From Taeniopygia guttata (taxonomy: Eukaryota; Chordata; Aves; Passeriformes; Estrildidae), in contig NC_133026.1 in NCBI RefSeq assembly GCF_048771995.1, positions 105,786,001 to 105,850,000 of the forward strand: a DNA stretch of 64,000 bases, given 5' to 3'. Below the pieces are notes generated by a model. The model was given only the letters and a program-made list of their open reading frames with translations, did not search any database and was not told the origin of the DNA. The position numbers and the translations under genes were made by a program. Position 1 is the stretch's first letter, and each line of letters starts with the position of its first letter. Of this stretch, positions 28,401-38,559 are shown piece by piece.

Positions 28401-31400
28401 AATTTCTTTCTTCTCAACTCCGGCTTTAGATTTAGATCTTTCCCTCATTAAAGTCTGACCTACAACAGAGCTCCTACCCTATATCACTGATGGGCCACAG
28501 CATCATAGAGGATAAGTACTGTGTAGACCACTAATTCTGGGGCTAGTTATGTTGGATAACATACTAAAGGGACATCACTCATCCCTCAGTCCATTAGGGA
28601 GTAATGTTCATTCAAAGAACACAAAAGAGATCTGAGTTGCACTGAATTCACACACTTGGCCCAAAACATTCTTTAGTTAACAGCACTGACAAGACAGTGA
28701 TGCTGCCAAGGAATTCAGTCGGGAAAAAAAATAACTAGGAATCTGTCCAGATTTATAGTTCTTACTGAATAAAGTAAGAACAGGACCTTGTTTGGCATCC
28801 ACTCTGAATGTTTGCATTTCTGATGTTAGCTGACCATTTATTTCTCAGGCTTTTGAGGTGTTACTTCCCTTCAAAGTGAGCACAAGTGTTTATTATTATT
28901 TTAAACCATAACACCATTACACAAGGGACAATGTAAGGATAGGAAAGGAGAAAAAATGTAATTCCAACAAAAAAATATAATTCCTCTCCCTCTCACACAC
29001 AGTTCTTTGGTTTAATGCCAGTTAACTCTAAGACCCAAATGTTACCATTTGTTTAGAGAATGGAGACAAGGTAGACAGCCATTTTCCAGCTGTGGGCTGC
29101 TAGGCTACTGTGTAGTCATTCAAATATGTATTTTGCCATAACACACTACTGACCATTAACCTCACCTTACAGAGTTTTTACTTTGCAAATTCCTCTATAC
29201 ACTATTTCCTTGTATTTAAGAAGGATGAGCCAATAAGAAATGGCCTTAGAAAACACAATTATTTTGGATGAAACCTGGGTTTCATACTATTTAATGTAGA
29301 TTCCTTCTTTCCAAACCAGTGAACTGAGGAACCCTAATAGAGAAGTTCAGATCACTTGGCTGGATTTTCTTCAATCAAATCCTGCTTATCTGCGAGCACC
29401 GATTGGGTAAAATACAGTCACAACTGAGCAAGTACAGGAAGCCTGAATTTATCTTCTCTTCCTTCACTTTGGTAGAAATTGTGATGTTTAGGATCACTGC
29501 TGTCAGACTTGACATTTATACAGCACACACAGCCTCAGATGTAGCTCCCCTCTGAAAAGACAAGGAGAAGATGTCAAAGACAGGCTTTGACACCCAGGCA
29601 CATCAGCTTGTCAAACTCAGGGCTACCAAGGCACACCCTGCAGGAAGTTTACACCACCTCCAGTACTGCCTCCCACCTGCTCCAGAAGCACTTTATTCCA
29701 AGCCAAGTGTCACTGCTGTATCAGATGGAAATCCTGAAGGAACTGCTAGAGCACTGAAGATATTCCCCATACCCTGACTTTCTAGGGACATCTGTTATCC
29801 AAGGTAATAACAGAAGAACAAGAGGTTGTCAGGAAGAGAATGAAGATTAAAGGTTGCAAAAAGACAGTTACAGTCTACAGTGTGTACTTTAGTTAATTAT
29901 CAGGTTGTTATGCAATTACTATCTGCTGGTACCCAACAGATCAGAACTTGTAGCAAGACACAGTGGTTTAGATAGTGAGGAGGCAGAATGCCAGGGCCAG
30001 TTACACAGCAGAAGCTATTTGGCCTGAATTTATCTCAGACTGTTTCCAATGGAACACTCTATGGGAACAAAGTGAAACAAGGCCCTGAAAAATGACTGCA
30101 GAAGAACAGCGATTTAACTCTGAAGTTTCACATAACTAGAGCAGTTCCCTCAGATAACACTAATTACACTTCTGTGTCATCAGACATTTAGAAGAATTGA
30201 AACTTCAAAAGCAGAGATTTCACAGTGAACAAAATCCATATCTGGAACTAGTTTAGGTTAAATATAGTATCACAAGTGCATTCCCTCTAGCTTCCTAGAC
30301 CTCCCATTAGCAAGCAAGTATTAACCAGCTGGCATGTACTGCTAAACTACAAAAACAGCTAAGCACCATCTTTCATTTCATTACCCGAGTCTCTTCTATG
30401 CTGCAGATTTTCTGACCAGAGGTCCATTTGCTTGACATAGTAGACAGCAGAGTACACCATTTCATTATGCTTTCTTGACTTCAGAATACATGTAAGAACA
30501 GAGACACTCTGAAACATCTTCTAAGCACAGGAGACTTCAGGAACTTATTTACAGGCACTGTTGCATGAATCTTAAGGTACTTTTATTCCAATTGCTTAGG
30601 CACTACATATGTCTTGAATATTGACCAAGGATATACTTCTGAGGGTAGAGGACTTCAGTTTCATCAAGGTTTGTTTGATTCCCCTTTAAATTATGAACTA
30701 GCTCCCCAAAGATGAAGTAGCAAGAGCTTGGGTTTCACAACTGCTTTTTCTAAGGTGAGTAAATTAATCATTGAGAAAACACAAACACAGCTGAGTAGTC
30801 AAACAAAACAATAAGTAAGCTAATGATTAAGAATGAGACTTGGGAAAGGGATAGAGCTTGTTCAGGTAATAGGAATCCCTGCCCTTTAGGGCAAGGTGTT
30901 CCCTTCTGTAATGGTTGAGAGAAAGCACAATTGATCTCTCCTCTCTCCCTCTGCAGCACTTTCTTCTCAGAGCTGCTAAACCGTTAAATGACAAACAATG
31001 GAATACCAGCCTGGGTAGAAAGAGTGAAATTCACATCCACATCTTGGAAGCAACCAGAAACACACTCATGTAAATAAAGAGAAATATAAATCTACTAAAA
31101 TAACAAAGCAGTAAGGTAGTCTGCAATTTCCAGCAAGCTTGCAAATCTAGTCCCAGTTTGAAGTTTTAATGCACAGCAAGAAAATTGCTGAGCCACATTT
31201 CTGTTAGCCACACAAGAGCAAAACTTCAGTGATGGCCAAAGACACAGACCCAGATGAAGAGCAGTCTTAGTTTCTTTTTCCAAGTAACTTAGTATTCTGC
31301 CAGAAGTAAGAAGTAAACATTTGTCCCAAACATTTTTGCAAGTGGCAAGATTTTGTTTGTGTGATAACAAAATATGAGCATAAAAAACCCCAAAATAATA

Positions 31401-31944
31401 AACCCTTACATTGAGCAGAGCACAAATGACTGACCTGATCTAATATTCTCTACAGCTCTAATGGAAGTTATTTGCCTCCCTGAACAATCCCTGGGCACCA
31501 CAATCTGTTTTGTTCAGTATTCTAAAGCTTCAAAGTTGGCATAAGCATGAACTCAGGCAAAAATAGGTACTGATTCTCTGCCTTGTTGACACTTCTAGTG
31601 TCTATGAATTATGCTGAGTTTTTCTGTACACTGCAACTATCCATACTCTTATTACTATCTCTCCCCTATGCAAACATGCCCTTAAGTCACAGTGTAAAAG
31701 TTAAGTTGGTTTTTTGTTACTCTACTGAGCATTCCAAAGAAAGCAAGATTATACTATCACTATCAGTTTCACTACATGTGACTCCAACAGCAAGACTCCA
31801 AACATTTGAGGAAGGTTACTAACCTTTACAGTTGATATCAAAGCTTATTTCTCCTTTGTCCAAGGTATCCAACAGCTGTTTAACTTCTTCAGCATTTCCA
31901 TTTCTAGCATCATGGAGAAGCTGCTGTTCTGCTTCTGTAGTCAT
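10385..31944 (-). CDS. OSBPL1A: OSBPL1A (ORP1L), N-terminal 430 codons, 14 exons, 3' part outside window
   Basis: This is oxysterol-binding protein-like 1A. The long form is a late endosome/lysosome sterol sensor that binds Rab7 through its ankyrin domain and controls endosome positioning and ER contacts. Coding exons on the minus strand, in transcript order: 31944-31824, 27174-27089, 25541-25467, 24689-24578, 23501-23416, 20251-20107, 19366-19299, 19217-19173, 17841-17768, 17686-17623, 16710-16609, 15117-14995, 13198-13117, 10491-10385. All have AG/GT boundaries and phases that match, giving 430 residues. Ankyrin repeats carry TPLHLACYFGH (50-60), TPLHRAAF (83-90) and TPLHCAAYRAHK (about 178-189). 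A PH domain spans about 237-335, followed by an acidic stretch and an LQKV-type helical region. The sequence aligns throughout to human ORP1L as I remember it (about 950 residues). The FFAT motif and sterol-binding domain were not found here, so the gene is cut by the left window edge. Confidence 0.96.
10492..13116. other. OSBPL1A intron, nothing recognised
   Basis: Unique AT-rich intron. No repeat family, exon or RNA gene recognised. Confidence 0.6.
13117..13198 (-). CDS. OSBPL1A: OSBPL1A coding exon, coiled-coil region
   Basis: Encodes KAQACQQRLSKEISDFLAMV then KSLDATK (residues 368-394). It matches human KAQSCQQRLDREISNFLKMI. Acceptor TTTCAG, donor GTAAAG. Confidence 0.93.
13664..14341 (-). 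mobile_element. CR1 LINE fragment flanked by 12-bp direct repeats
   Basis: On the plus strand it begins with the reverse of the CR1 3' end (CATAGAATGGCTTGGGTTGG, AGGGACCTTAAAGATCATCT) and runs through CCAGGTTGCTCAGAGCCCC to a 5'-truncated end near 14,300. GCCAGTTATCAC occurs just before it (13652-13663) and just after it (14342-14353), a likely target-site duplication. It lies in the OSBPL1A intron between exons 14995-15117 and 13117-13198, in the same orientation as the gene. Confidence 0.9.
14995..15117 (-). CDS. OSBPL1A: OSBPL1A coding exon, end of PH domain and acidic stretch
   Basis: Encodes SWLEAIEDHSAYSTHYCTQE and the acidic run SSDDEDDAVSVTDLQDTLK (residues 327-367). The WLEAIE helix closes the PH domain. 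Donor GTATGT. Confidence 0.95.
15546..16082 (-). mobile_element. CR1 LINE fragment with internal 33-bp tandem duplication
   Basis: The plus strand reads TCACAGAGTGGCTGAGGCTG, then TCTAGTCCAACCCCCCTGCT and GGCCCTTTGTTATGTTC-type CR1 text to ACTGGACACAGCACTC. The 33-base unit at 15568-15600 is repeated in diverged form from 15601. Intronic in OSBPL1A, same orientation as the gene. Confidence 0.88.
16609..16710 (-). CDS. OSBPL1A: OSBPL1A coding exon, PH domain
   Basis: Encodes residues 293-326, including VKSSDSCFFSVRCFDDTVHR. Human has VKSTDSCLFFIKCFDDTIHG. 34 codons, phase 0 at both ends. Confidence 0.94.
17623..17686 (-). CDS. OSBPL1A: OSBPL1A coding exon, PH domain
   Basis: Encodes residues 271-292 with QGCKHLTQAVCT, identical to human in that stretch. 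Acceptor CAAAG, donor GTAAGA. Confidence 0.94.
17768..17841 (-). CDS. OSBPL1A: OSBPL1A coding exon, PH domain
   Basis: Encodes SSRFFGWKLYWIVLEHGVLS followed by WYRR (residues 247-270), the conserved W-x-V-L core of a PH domain. Acceptor TTTCAG, donor GTAAGT. Confidence 0.95.
19173..19217 (-). CDS. OSBPL1A: OSBPL1A coding exon, start of PH domain
   Basis: A small 45-nt exon encoding VINKPLRRYEGLLWK (residues 232-246), the first strand of the PH domain. Human has KVIYKALKRYEGPLWK. Acceptor GCAG, donor GTATGA. Confidence 0.93.
19299..19366 (-). CDS. OSBPL1A: OSBPL1A coding exon, end of ankyrin domain
   Basis: Encodes residues 209-231, beginning DQTPLDLAQGAEMKLILAG. Two GT donors are possible. 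Only the outer one (GTAGGA after GGAAAG) keeps the frame into the next exon, so that end was chosen. Confidence 0.9.
20107..20251 (-). CDS. OSBPL1A: OSBPL1A coding exon, ankyrin repeat 3
   Basis: Encodes residues 161-208, including PPDINCTDQMGNTPLHCAAY and RAHKHCALKLLKNGADP. Acceptor TTCCAG, donor GTGAGT. It is nearly identical to human in the repeat core. Confidence 0.96.
21008..21066 (+). mobile_element. Short CR1 3' end
   Basis: GGGGGTTGGACTGAATGATC and GAGGTCCCTTCCAGCCCAAA are the last bases of CR1 before its terminal repeat. Only about 60 bases remain. Confidence 0.75.
22400..22900 (+). mobile_element. Old, diverged CR1 relic
   Basis: Two blocks in the right order resemble CR1. The first, near 22,425-22,575, has CTGGTCCTCTCTCCACTTCA, AAGAGGAC and TCTCTTCAGGCTATAAG. 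The second, near 22,770-22,890, has CTCAAAA, GGTCCTGAGCAACCTGCTCT and AGAGG. Similarity is partial and the middle is unrecognisable. The minus-strand open frame at 22,759-22,974 is a product of this relic. Confidence 0.5.
23416..23501 (-). CDS. OSBPL1A: OSBPL1A coding exon, linker helix
   Basis: Encodes AVERTQERKLEELLLGAARE and continues to KLTAL (residues 132-160), the linker before the third ankyrin repeat. Acceptor AATAG, donor GTAAGA. It matches human AVERTQQRKLEELLLAAARE. Confidence 0.94.
23721..23739. repeat. (ATT)n simple repeat
   Basis: Six or so ATT units directly after an AT stretch, in an OSBPL1A intron. Confidence 0.85.
24578..24689 (-). CDS. OSBPL1A: OSBPL1A coding exon after ankyrin repeat 2
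   Basis: Encodes EVVMLLLQHNADPSIVNGSG followed by ETAKEVTYDKDIRNMLE (residues 95-131 plus one base). Human ORP1L reads ELVMLLLEYNADTTIVNGSG here. Confidence 0.95.
25467..25541 (-). CDS. OSBPL1A: OSBPL1A coding exon, ankyrin repeat 2
   Basis: Encodes AGADVNVLNDMGDTPLHRAA and ends FTGRK (residues 70-94, 25 codons, phase 0 at both ends). Acceptor TTTAG, donor GTAAAG. Confidence 0.95.
27089..27174 (-). CDS. OSBPL1A: OSBPL1A coding exon, ankyrin repeat 1
   Basis: Encodes GRSKSNMGWTPLHLACYFGH and continues to DLLK (residues 41-69). It is flanked by a TTTCAG acceptor and a GTATAT donor. TPLHLACYFGH is a textbook ankyrin helix pair and matches ORP1L. Confidence 0.95.
27175..31823. other. OSBPL1A intron between coding exons 1 and 2, nothing recognised
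   Basis: About 4.6 kb of unique AT-rich sequence. An A/C-rich low-complexity patch lies at 27,358-27,445. No repeat family or exon recognised. Confidence 0.6.
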
Positions 31945-31946
31945 CT
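31824..31946 (-). CDS. OSBPL1A: OSBPL1A first coding exon (start codon)
   Basis: The acceptor CAG is followed by AG and then the ATG at 31944-31942, so only two bases of 5' UTR lie in this exon. The product starts MTTEAEQQLLHDARNGNAEE, matching the human N-terminus (MNTEAEQQLLHHARNGNAEE). The exon ends AAAG before a GTTAGT donor, leaving a one-base overhang. Confidence 0.95.
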
Positions 31947-34900
31947 CTGACAAAATATACAAAAGAAGAGATTTTGCAATCAGTTATACTGCTGTAGTTA
32001 TGGCTTAAAATTACATCACTTTTAGCTGTTATTTAATACTAACCCTGGTATGAGAAAGATAGCTATTCTCTCTGTGGAACACACTTAATGGGCAAGCTGT
32101 TGCAACAGCCCAGCACTCAGGCTACTAAGAAGCATTAAAATTCCTCATACAAAGCAGTTAAATAACCAAATACCCGTGTTTTATTGCTTCTCTGTTTTCT
32201 AGGTTCAAAGGGTGGCTTGGGAGTTGAAACTCTATGCCACAAACAAGGCAAGCTTTGCTACAAGCGTAACTAGTAAGCATTTGCTTTTTCCTTACAGGGC
32301 TTTCAGCCTTATCCCTTCAGGTTTCCAAAGACAACAGGAATGAAAAAAAAAAAAGAAAGTAACTATGTACACCCATTAACCCAAGTATTAACTGAGAATT
32401 AATTGACAGTTATTTTGGCTGCCAACCCTATGGAACAGAATGTCTGCATGGAGATTTCAGATACCCATCAGTGATTACTACTATCATTTCTTGAGCCTGG
32501 GTATCTGAGGCCATGCAACCTCAACTTGAAGGTGAATGGGGGCTCAGACAACTTTGTAGATTTTACCTTATCTTTAAGAAACACAATAGTACAATATAAG
32601 GAAGTTAACACACAACTCTAAAAGATCACTAATTAATTCTAATCCTACCATTGCTCTTGAACTGCAAAGGTAAAAATAAGATATGTCTTTCAAAGAAGGG
32701 AGAAAACAAAACCTTTTAACATAACTATTCTACAGCTCTCTACTAGAAGGGGAACCTTAGATCTCTGGGCAAGCAATACTGCTACTTACCAGGTCTGTTG
32801 AACAATACAGTTACTAAGCGATGTCTTAACCAATCTTTTTCCACACTGAAATCACAATCTGAAGTTGGTTTGCCTTTTTTTTTTAATGCCATTATAACAG
32901 CTACGATCTGTATGAAGGAGAAATGCGGAACTCTGCATCTGGGACAGGGCAACCCTGGACCTGGACTGGGGAGTGAGATGCTGGAGAGCAGCAGTGCAGA
33001 AAGGGACCTGGGGACGGGTCCTGGTCAATGGCAAGTTGAACAGAGTCAGCAGTGCCCTGGCAGCCAGGAGGGCCAACAGTGTCTGGGGGGGGCATCAGGC
33101 ACAGCATTGCCAGCCAGGCAAGGGAGGGGATTGTTCTGCTCTCACTAGAGTGGTCCGACCTTGAGTCCAGGGTACAGTTTTAGGCAATATAAAAATGGCA
33201 TTAAGCTATTAGAGAGCATCCAAAGGAGAGTAATGATGATGTTGAAATATCTGGAGGGGAAGCTTTATGAAGGGAGGTTGAGGTAATTTGATTTGCTCAG
33301 CCTGGAGAAGAGGAGACTGAGGGGAGACCTCACTGCAGTCTTCCACATTCTTATGGGGGAAAGCAAAGGGGCAGGTACCAATCTCTTGTGTCCAGTGACA
33401 GGACTTGGGGAAATGCATGAAGCTGAGTCAGTTATAGGTTGGGTATTAAGGAAGTTTTTCACCCAGAGGGTGGCTGAGCACTGGAACAGGTTCCCCAGAA
33501 AAGCAGACACAGCACTAAACCTGACAGTTAAAGAAGAAGACAATGCTCTCAGGCATGGGGCATCCTGCACAGCACCAAGACCTGGACTTGGTGATCCTGA
33601 TGGGTCCCTTCCAACTCAGCTTATTCTATGATTCAACTAGACCTAGATACAACATTTCCCCATTTAAATACATTGCTTTTAGGTGGTATCAAGAAACTAT
33701 GTTAAAAACAGCTTCAAAAGACTGTGTTGCTATAGACAATTTACTGCTGTTGATACAATAGGAAAACAATAGACTTTGTCCAAATTTAGTGTCTCCAGTT
33801 TATTTATATTCACCTGACACACTAGGTTTACCCAGTCCTGCAGTCAGTTAATGATTACTGACCTCACATAGTTAGCTTTCCTATCCTGTTTTGAATGGCC
33901 CAAACAGCAAACTGTTTACACTCTGCTGTTCTGGACAGGCAGCTTGATTGCACCACACACACTCACAGCTTAAATAGATGCAGGGAGCTCTTTGACTACG
34001 GTAAGATAAGAAGCCACTCAGCAAGAAAAGAGACAGTGAGAACACTGGGTAAGGAACAAAAAGCCTGTAACAGTGACAGATCCTGCAATATTCAAGACTG
34101 CTGCAGAAACTGGAACAGGACAGATTGCCAAAGAACTAACAATACAGCAAAGAGAAGTTTCCCTACCTTTTCCTCAATCAACAAAGGCAGAGAGAGAATT
34201 TGTTTTCAAAGAATTTGACAAAGACTAAGCAAGCCCTTTCCAGCATATTTCAGAAGAATGGACTGGATCAGTCACTTGCAATCTACCACAGACACAGGAT
34301 ACAAATGCCTTCTCCAGAAGCAGCTAGTCAGCACGCTTGTTCATGCATGCTTTTCAGTACTACCAGAAAATAAAACAAAACAGTACTAGTTCTTCTAGCA
34401 GTCCTTTTGAGCCCTGAAGCTACTTTCTCCTTTAAACAGGATTCTATCCACTTGTGGAGGCAACACGGCAGTTTATTGTTACTGGGGCAGGCATAAGTTT
34501 CCTCAGTGAATCAGTTCCAGCAGTGTCTAGAGAATGATCAAAATCATGCATGCTAATGTATTATCAGCCAGTAATACTATCTCTAAAGCTGAGTGCTACA
34601 GTTTCAGCAGAACACAGAATGCAGCACTGAGAATCACACAAACCAAAGATAAGAGGACAGTTAGACTCATTTTGCTGCCTTAGCCATCACTGAGGGGAAA
34701 GGAGGAAGAAAAAAAGCAAAGCTCATAGTTAATTTTCACCCCCTCCCACACAGTATTGCTTTAGCCATGTCTCAGATGAGAAACACACTCCTATCATTAC
34801 CCTGTATCGTTTGTCAACATCCCACATACTTAGCAGGTACGAATAGCAATGCACTTTCAATGCATTAACAACCTGCTGTTTCCATTTGATATTGACGAAA

Positions 34901-37050
34901 AGGAAGAAAAGACTGTTTGGGAAAGAAACCAAGATGCTGATTCAAATTAAACAACTCTTGCTTGCAGCAAGGCCTGTTATGTACATGAGCAGAATCTTTA
35001 ACAGCTCAAAATATCAAAAAAGTTACTTGCATAGTTTTTCTACCATCGAATAGTTGTAAGGTTAAAATCACTGATCTGCTTGCACTCTTAAAGCAAACAC
35101 TAGCAATAGAACAACATGCATAGTAACATGGTTTGCCTGCTTCACTGGTTTAGTCCTCAAAGACCTTGCTGTTCAGGCCAAGCCTCTGATTTCAAATATA
35201 CTTTGTAAGCCTGCAGCATGCAATGACACAGAATAATTACTGTCTGGCTACTAATCACAGAAAGATCACTCACGTGAAAGTGTTTCTACAATTGGGACTG
35301 GAAAGTGCATCTGCATGCAGTTACTCACCAGACAAATGATAAAGAACATATAGCTTCAGCTAATAAGCTAAATGACATGCCTAAATAAAGCTGGCAGCAA
35401 AGAGACAATTAACAGAACGTTTTATACTGTAGTAAATACCGTTTTAAGCAATAGGATTTGCTCTGTAATGGAGATGAGAAACACCAACAGAAGTCTGAGT
35501 GACAAGCTTAGCGAATGGAAAAAAATCAATACACAGGCACTCAAGGGGTGTATACACTTTGTATACTTCTGTGCATACAGGAGTCTATTTGACCCACCAT
35601 GAAGAGCTCTAAAATCCTCACCCATCAGTTATGAGGCACCAATCCAGGCCATCAGCACAGAGGGAGACTTAATAGTTTAGTTTGGAGTTATTCACCTTAA
35701 GATATGGCTAGCAGGTTCATCTATATGAATTGTTGTGCCTCTATGCAAATCTAGTAGCCACTTATAAGAGAACACATCTTTCAGTCACCCATGCTGGCAT
35801 CATTACCTTATTCCATTAATCAGCTGATACAGGTAAATTGCCTTTCATGGCCCCTATTTAAGCCTTGTGCCCTTGAAAGGCTTGCATGGCAGTCTCCACA
35901 GTCACTGGTACATCATGACACAACACCACAGAACATTATTTAGCATTTCCTCTGCAGCTGAAATGTGACTGCAAGGCAGTTCTGTTGAACTCATTAGGAC
36001 TACCACAGCTGTACTTGACTGCTAATTGAATCTTATCCTTTAAGAAGGTATAAAAAATAGCATTGAGATGCTCCGCTTTTATCTTCTTCTATGAGACTTA
36101 TGCCAGAGTGATTCTGTTACGCTACTAGAAGGTCTATCTTCACACAGGGGTTGTTTCCAACACAGAGAACACAGGTTACCATTCTGCCTGCATGCCCTCT
36201 TATGGGAGTTTTGCAGAATACTTCAACACAAAAGGCCAACCAGCTATATACAAACTACCAACTTTACCCAACTGCTAGGATTAAGTCCAAGCAAAAGAAA
36301 GCTGCTTTTCTCAAAGTGACCTATGAAGATCCGAAGTGCCACTTATGACTCTGAGGCAGCACCACTTACTTTTGCTTTGGTTTCTTCACCTGCTGAATCC
36401 TCTAGCTATGTACACAGCCCAGAACAATGACAATACATACTATGCAGAATATGAGTGGGTTTCACTTATATACTGCTAAAAAAGCAGGAGAAGCAGCACC
36501 AGCCCTGGCCAACCTAACATTAAGGTTCTGAGGTGGCAGCCACAGGTTGCATAGGAAATTTTCTCCCCATGACAAACAGTAAGGTTGGCAAAAAGCACAA
36601 CATTGTCTAGTATTTCAACAGATCTTCCTCTAGCAACAAAAATTAGACTTCTGTAGGAGAGGCTGATACGTGCTCAGGAAGATTTCTTACATGTCCCAGC
36701 ACGTATACGTTATGATGCGATGCTTGCAAAGAAGGAGGGCAAAATGCACCAAACCGCACAAACAGACAGAACCTGTCCACAAACCCATAAAACACAGTAG
36801 TGACAGGAGCTGCTCCAAGAAGACAGGGTGGCTGTACAAGAAGCATGAGTGACGTTATCTAAAAGTAGTAGTTTCAGTCTTCGGGTAAAGGGTTGTAGAA
36901 GTTAGAAGCTGGTCATGCTTCTCTGACACAGTCTCCCTGTGAAAGCAGCACCCCTCTAAAATCAAGATACTGTTTGTTTAATAGCAATTAACACATCTGC
37001 AATAAGACATCTATTCAGCACCACTCCCAAGCGGCACCACTATTTAAATT
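31947..37050. other. OSBPL1A intron 1
   Basis: Holds the long CR1 fragment at 32.9-33.6 kb. The rest is unique AT-rich sequence in which I recognise no exon. Confidence 0.6.
32908..33635 (+). mobile_element. CR1 LINE fragment, longest in window, intact 3' end
   Basis: About 730 bases of CR1 3' sequence: CTGCATCTGGGACAGGGCAA, CTCAGCCTGGAGAAGAGGAG, TTTTTCACCCAGAGGGTGGC, GGGTCCCTTCCAACTCAGC, ending in ATTCTATGATTC, the CR1 terminal repeat. It lies in OSBPL1A intron 1 and is antisense to the gene. Several open frames here are leftovers of CR1, not genes. Confidence 0.93.
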
Positions 37051-38555
37051 AATCCTCGTGCTTGGGCATCTCCTGGCTGTTAGATCAAAGACCTTCTTTC
37101 AGCCCAGGCGCTCCGAATAAGCTTACCCAGAACTCGTGCGAGATCTCACCCGGATCAGCAGGCAGGCACAGTCCCAAGCAGCGAGAACTTCAGCAGGACC
37201 GCCGGAGCTCCCTATGCCCAGCTGGAATCGAGCGGCTCGTTCCGGTCCTGGTCATTACACACTTTTTAAGGCGAGTCAGGCGCGTCGCAGCAGCCGCGCT
37301 CCTTGCCTGCGGGAAAGGTCCGCTCAGACCTGCGGGCACCGGCCAGCGCCGCGCCCGCTCCAGGGAGGGGAACGGCGGCAGGAGGAGGAGGAGGAGGAAG
37401 GGACACCCACGCACGGCAGCAAGCGAGGACGCCGCTTCCCAAGGGCAAGAGACCGCCCTGGCCCCCGCCTCCAAGGCCACCTCTGCTTGGTGCCTCGAGC
37501 CGCGCCTGGCTCGGGGCCGTCCCCTCAGCCCGCACAACGGACTCCTGAGGGGGGCACCCAGCGACACCCGCACGCCCGAACGCGCTCCCGGCGGCTGCGG
37601 GGGACAGGCGGCCACGGCAGCAACAAAGCCAACGCCGCGCGGGAGAGCGGCGCGTCCCCGCCGCGGAAGGAAACCCGCCCCGGCCGGCGGGCCGGCCCAC
37701 TGCCGCCCGGGCCTCGCCCCGCCAGCTGGAGCTGCCGCCGCCCCGCGCCGCGTACGCGCACCGGGCGCGGTTACATGTGACCGGCAGCGGCGCCCCGGCA
37801 GCTCCCCCCGCCGCGCAGGGCGGGCGGGACGGGACACGGCTCCGCCCGCCCGGCCGCCGCACCGCCCCCACGACAGAGACCGGCCAGCCCCACACCTCGC
37901 TGCAGCCCGCCCGAAACGCCGAGAGGGGTGAAGCAAGGTCCCGCCGAGGGCGCTGCGCCCGCGCCCCCTGCCCTCTGAGAGAAACGGGCCCGCAGCGGGC
38001 GCAGCGGCGGTGGCCGCTCTCCCCTGGGAGGAACAGTGACCCCCCTGTGACCCCGCAGGTACCGCCCTGTGCCCGCTGCGCTTTGGTGTCACGCCCGTTT
38101 CAGTAGTGCCCAGCGACAGGACGAGGAACAATGGCCATAAAGTGAAACACGCGAAGTTCCACCTCAACATGAGGAAGAGCTTTACGTTGAAGAGGTCAGA
38201 GCACTGGAACAGATGCCCAGGGAAGTCATGGACTCTCCCTCTCTGGAGACATTCCAAACTCACCTGGACGCGTTCCTGTGTCACCGGCGCTGGGCCCCAG
38301 ACCCCAAGCCCCAGGGGGTTGGACCAGATGATCTCCAGAGGTCCCTTCCAACCCTAATTATCCGGTGAGTGCCACTGTCCTGCGAGCGCCCGCCGCCGCC
38401 GCTCGCTTGCGCGGGCTTGGCTCCGCTCTGCCCAGGGAGCGCCCCGGCAGGGGCGGGACGCGCCCGGGGCACGGACACCGACAGGCGTTCAGAGACACGG
38501 CGGGGCAAACCGGCCTCAAAGAGGAATGTAACGCTACGATAATGGTGCATCGACA
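37050..38555 (-). promoter_or_regulatory. OSBPL1A: CpG island, likely OSBPL1A (ORP1L) promoter and noncoding exon 1, interrupted by a CR1
   Basis: Dense CpG from about 37,050 to 38,080 resumes at about 38,365-38,555, with a CR1 fragment between. The first coding exon of OSBPL1A, 5 kb away, begins with only two bases of 5' UTR, so an upstream noncoding exon is required. Two minus-strand donors fit: CGG|GTGAGA (exon end 37150) and TGG|GTAAGC (exon end 37127). An E-box-like near-palindrome, GGTTACATGTGACC, lies at 37769-37782. Long open frames here are GC artefacts. Confidence 0.75.
38108..38364 (+). mobile_element. CR1 LINE fragment inside the OSBPL1A promoter island
   Basis: CAGCGACAGGACGAGGAACA, AGCACTGGAACAGATGCCCA, TTGGACCAGATGATCTCCAG and AGGTCCCTTCCAACCC identify the CR1 3' end. 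CpG-dense unique sequence flanks it on both sides, so it was inserted into, or just beside, the island. Confidence 0.9.
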
Positions 38556-38559
38556 GAGC

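Noticed and set aside
32798-33631. Several open frames at 32.8-33.6 kb
   Set aside because: They lie in or run into the 3' region of a CR1 element and are not coding.
37062-38284. Very long open frames on both strands (up to 364 codons) at the OSBPL1A island
   Set aside because: GC-rich sequence has few stop codons. Products are arginine/alanine/proline/glycine-rich, overlap in several frames and both strands, and match no family. One runs into the CR1.
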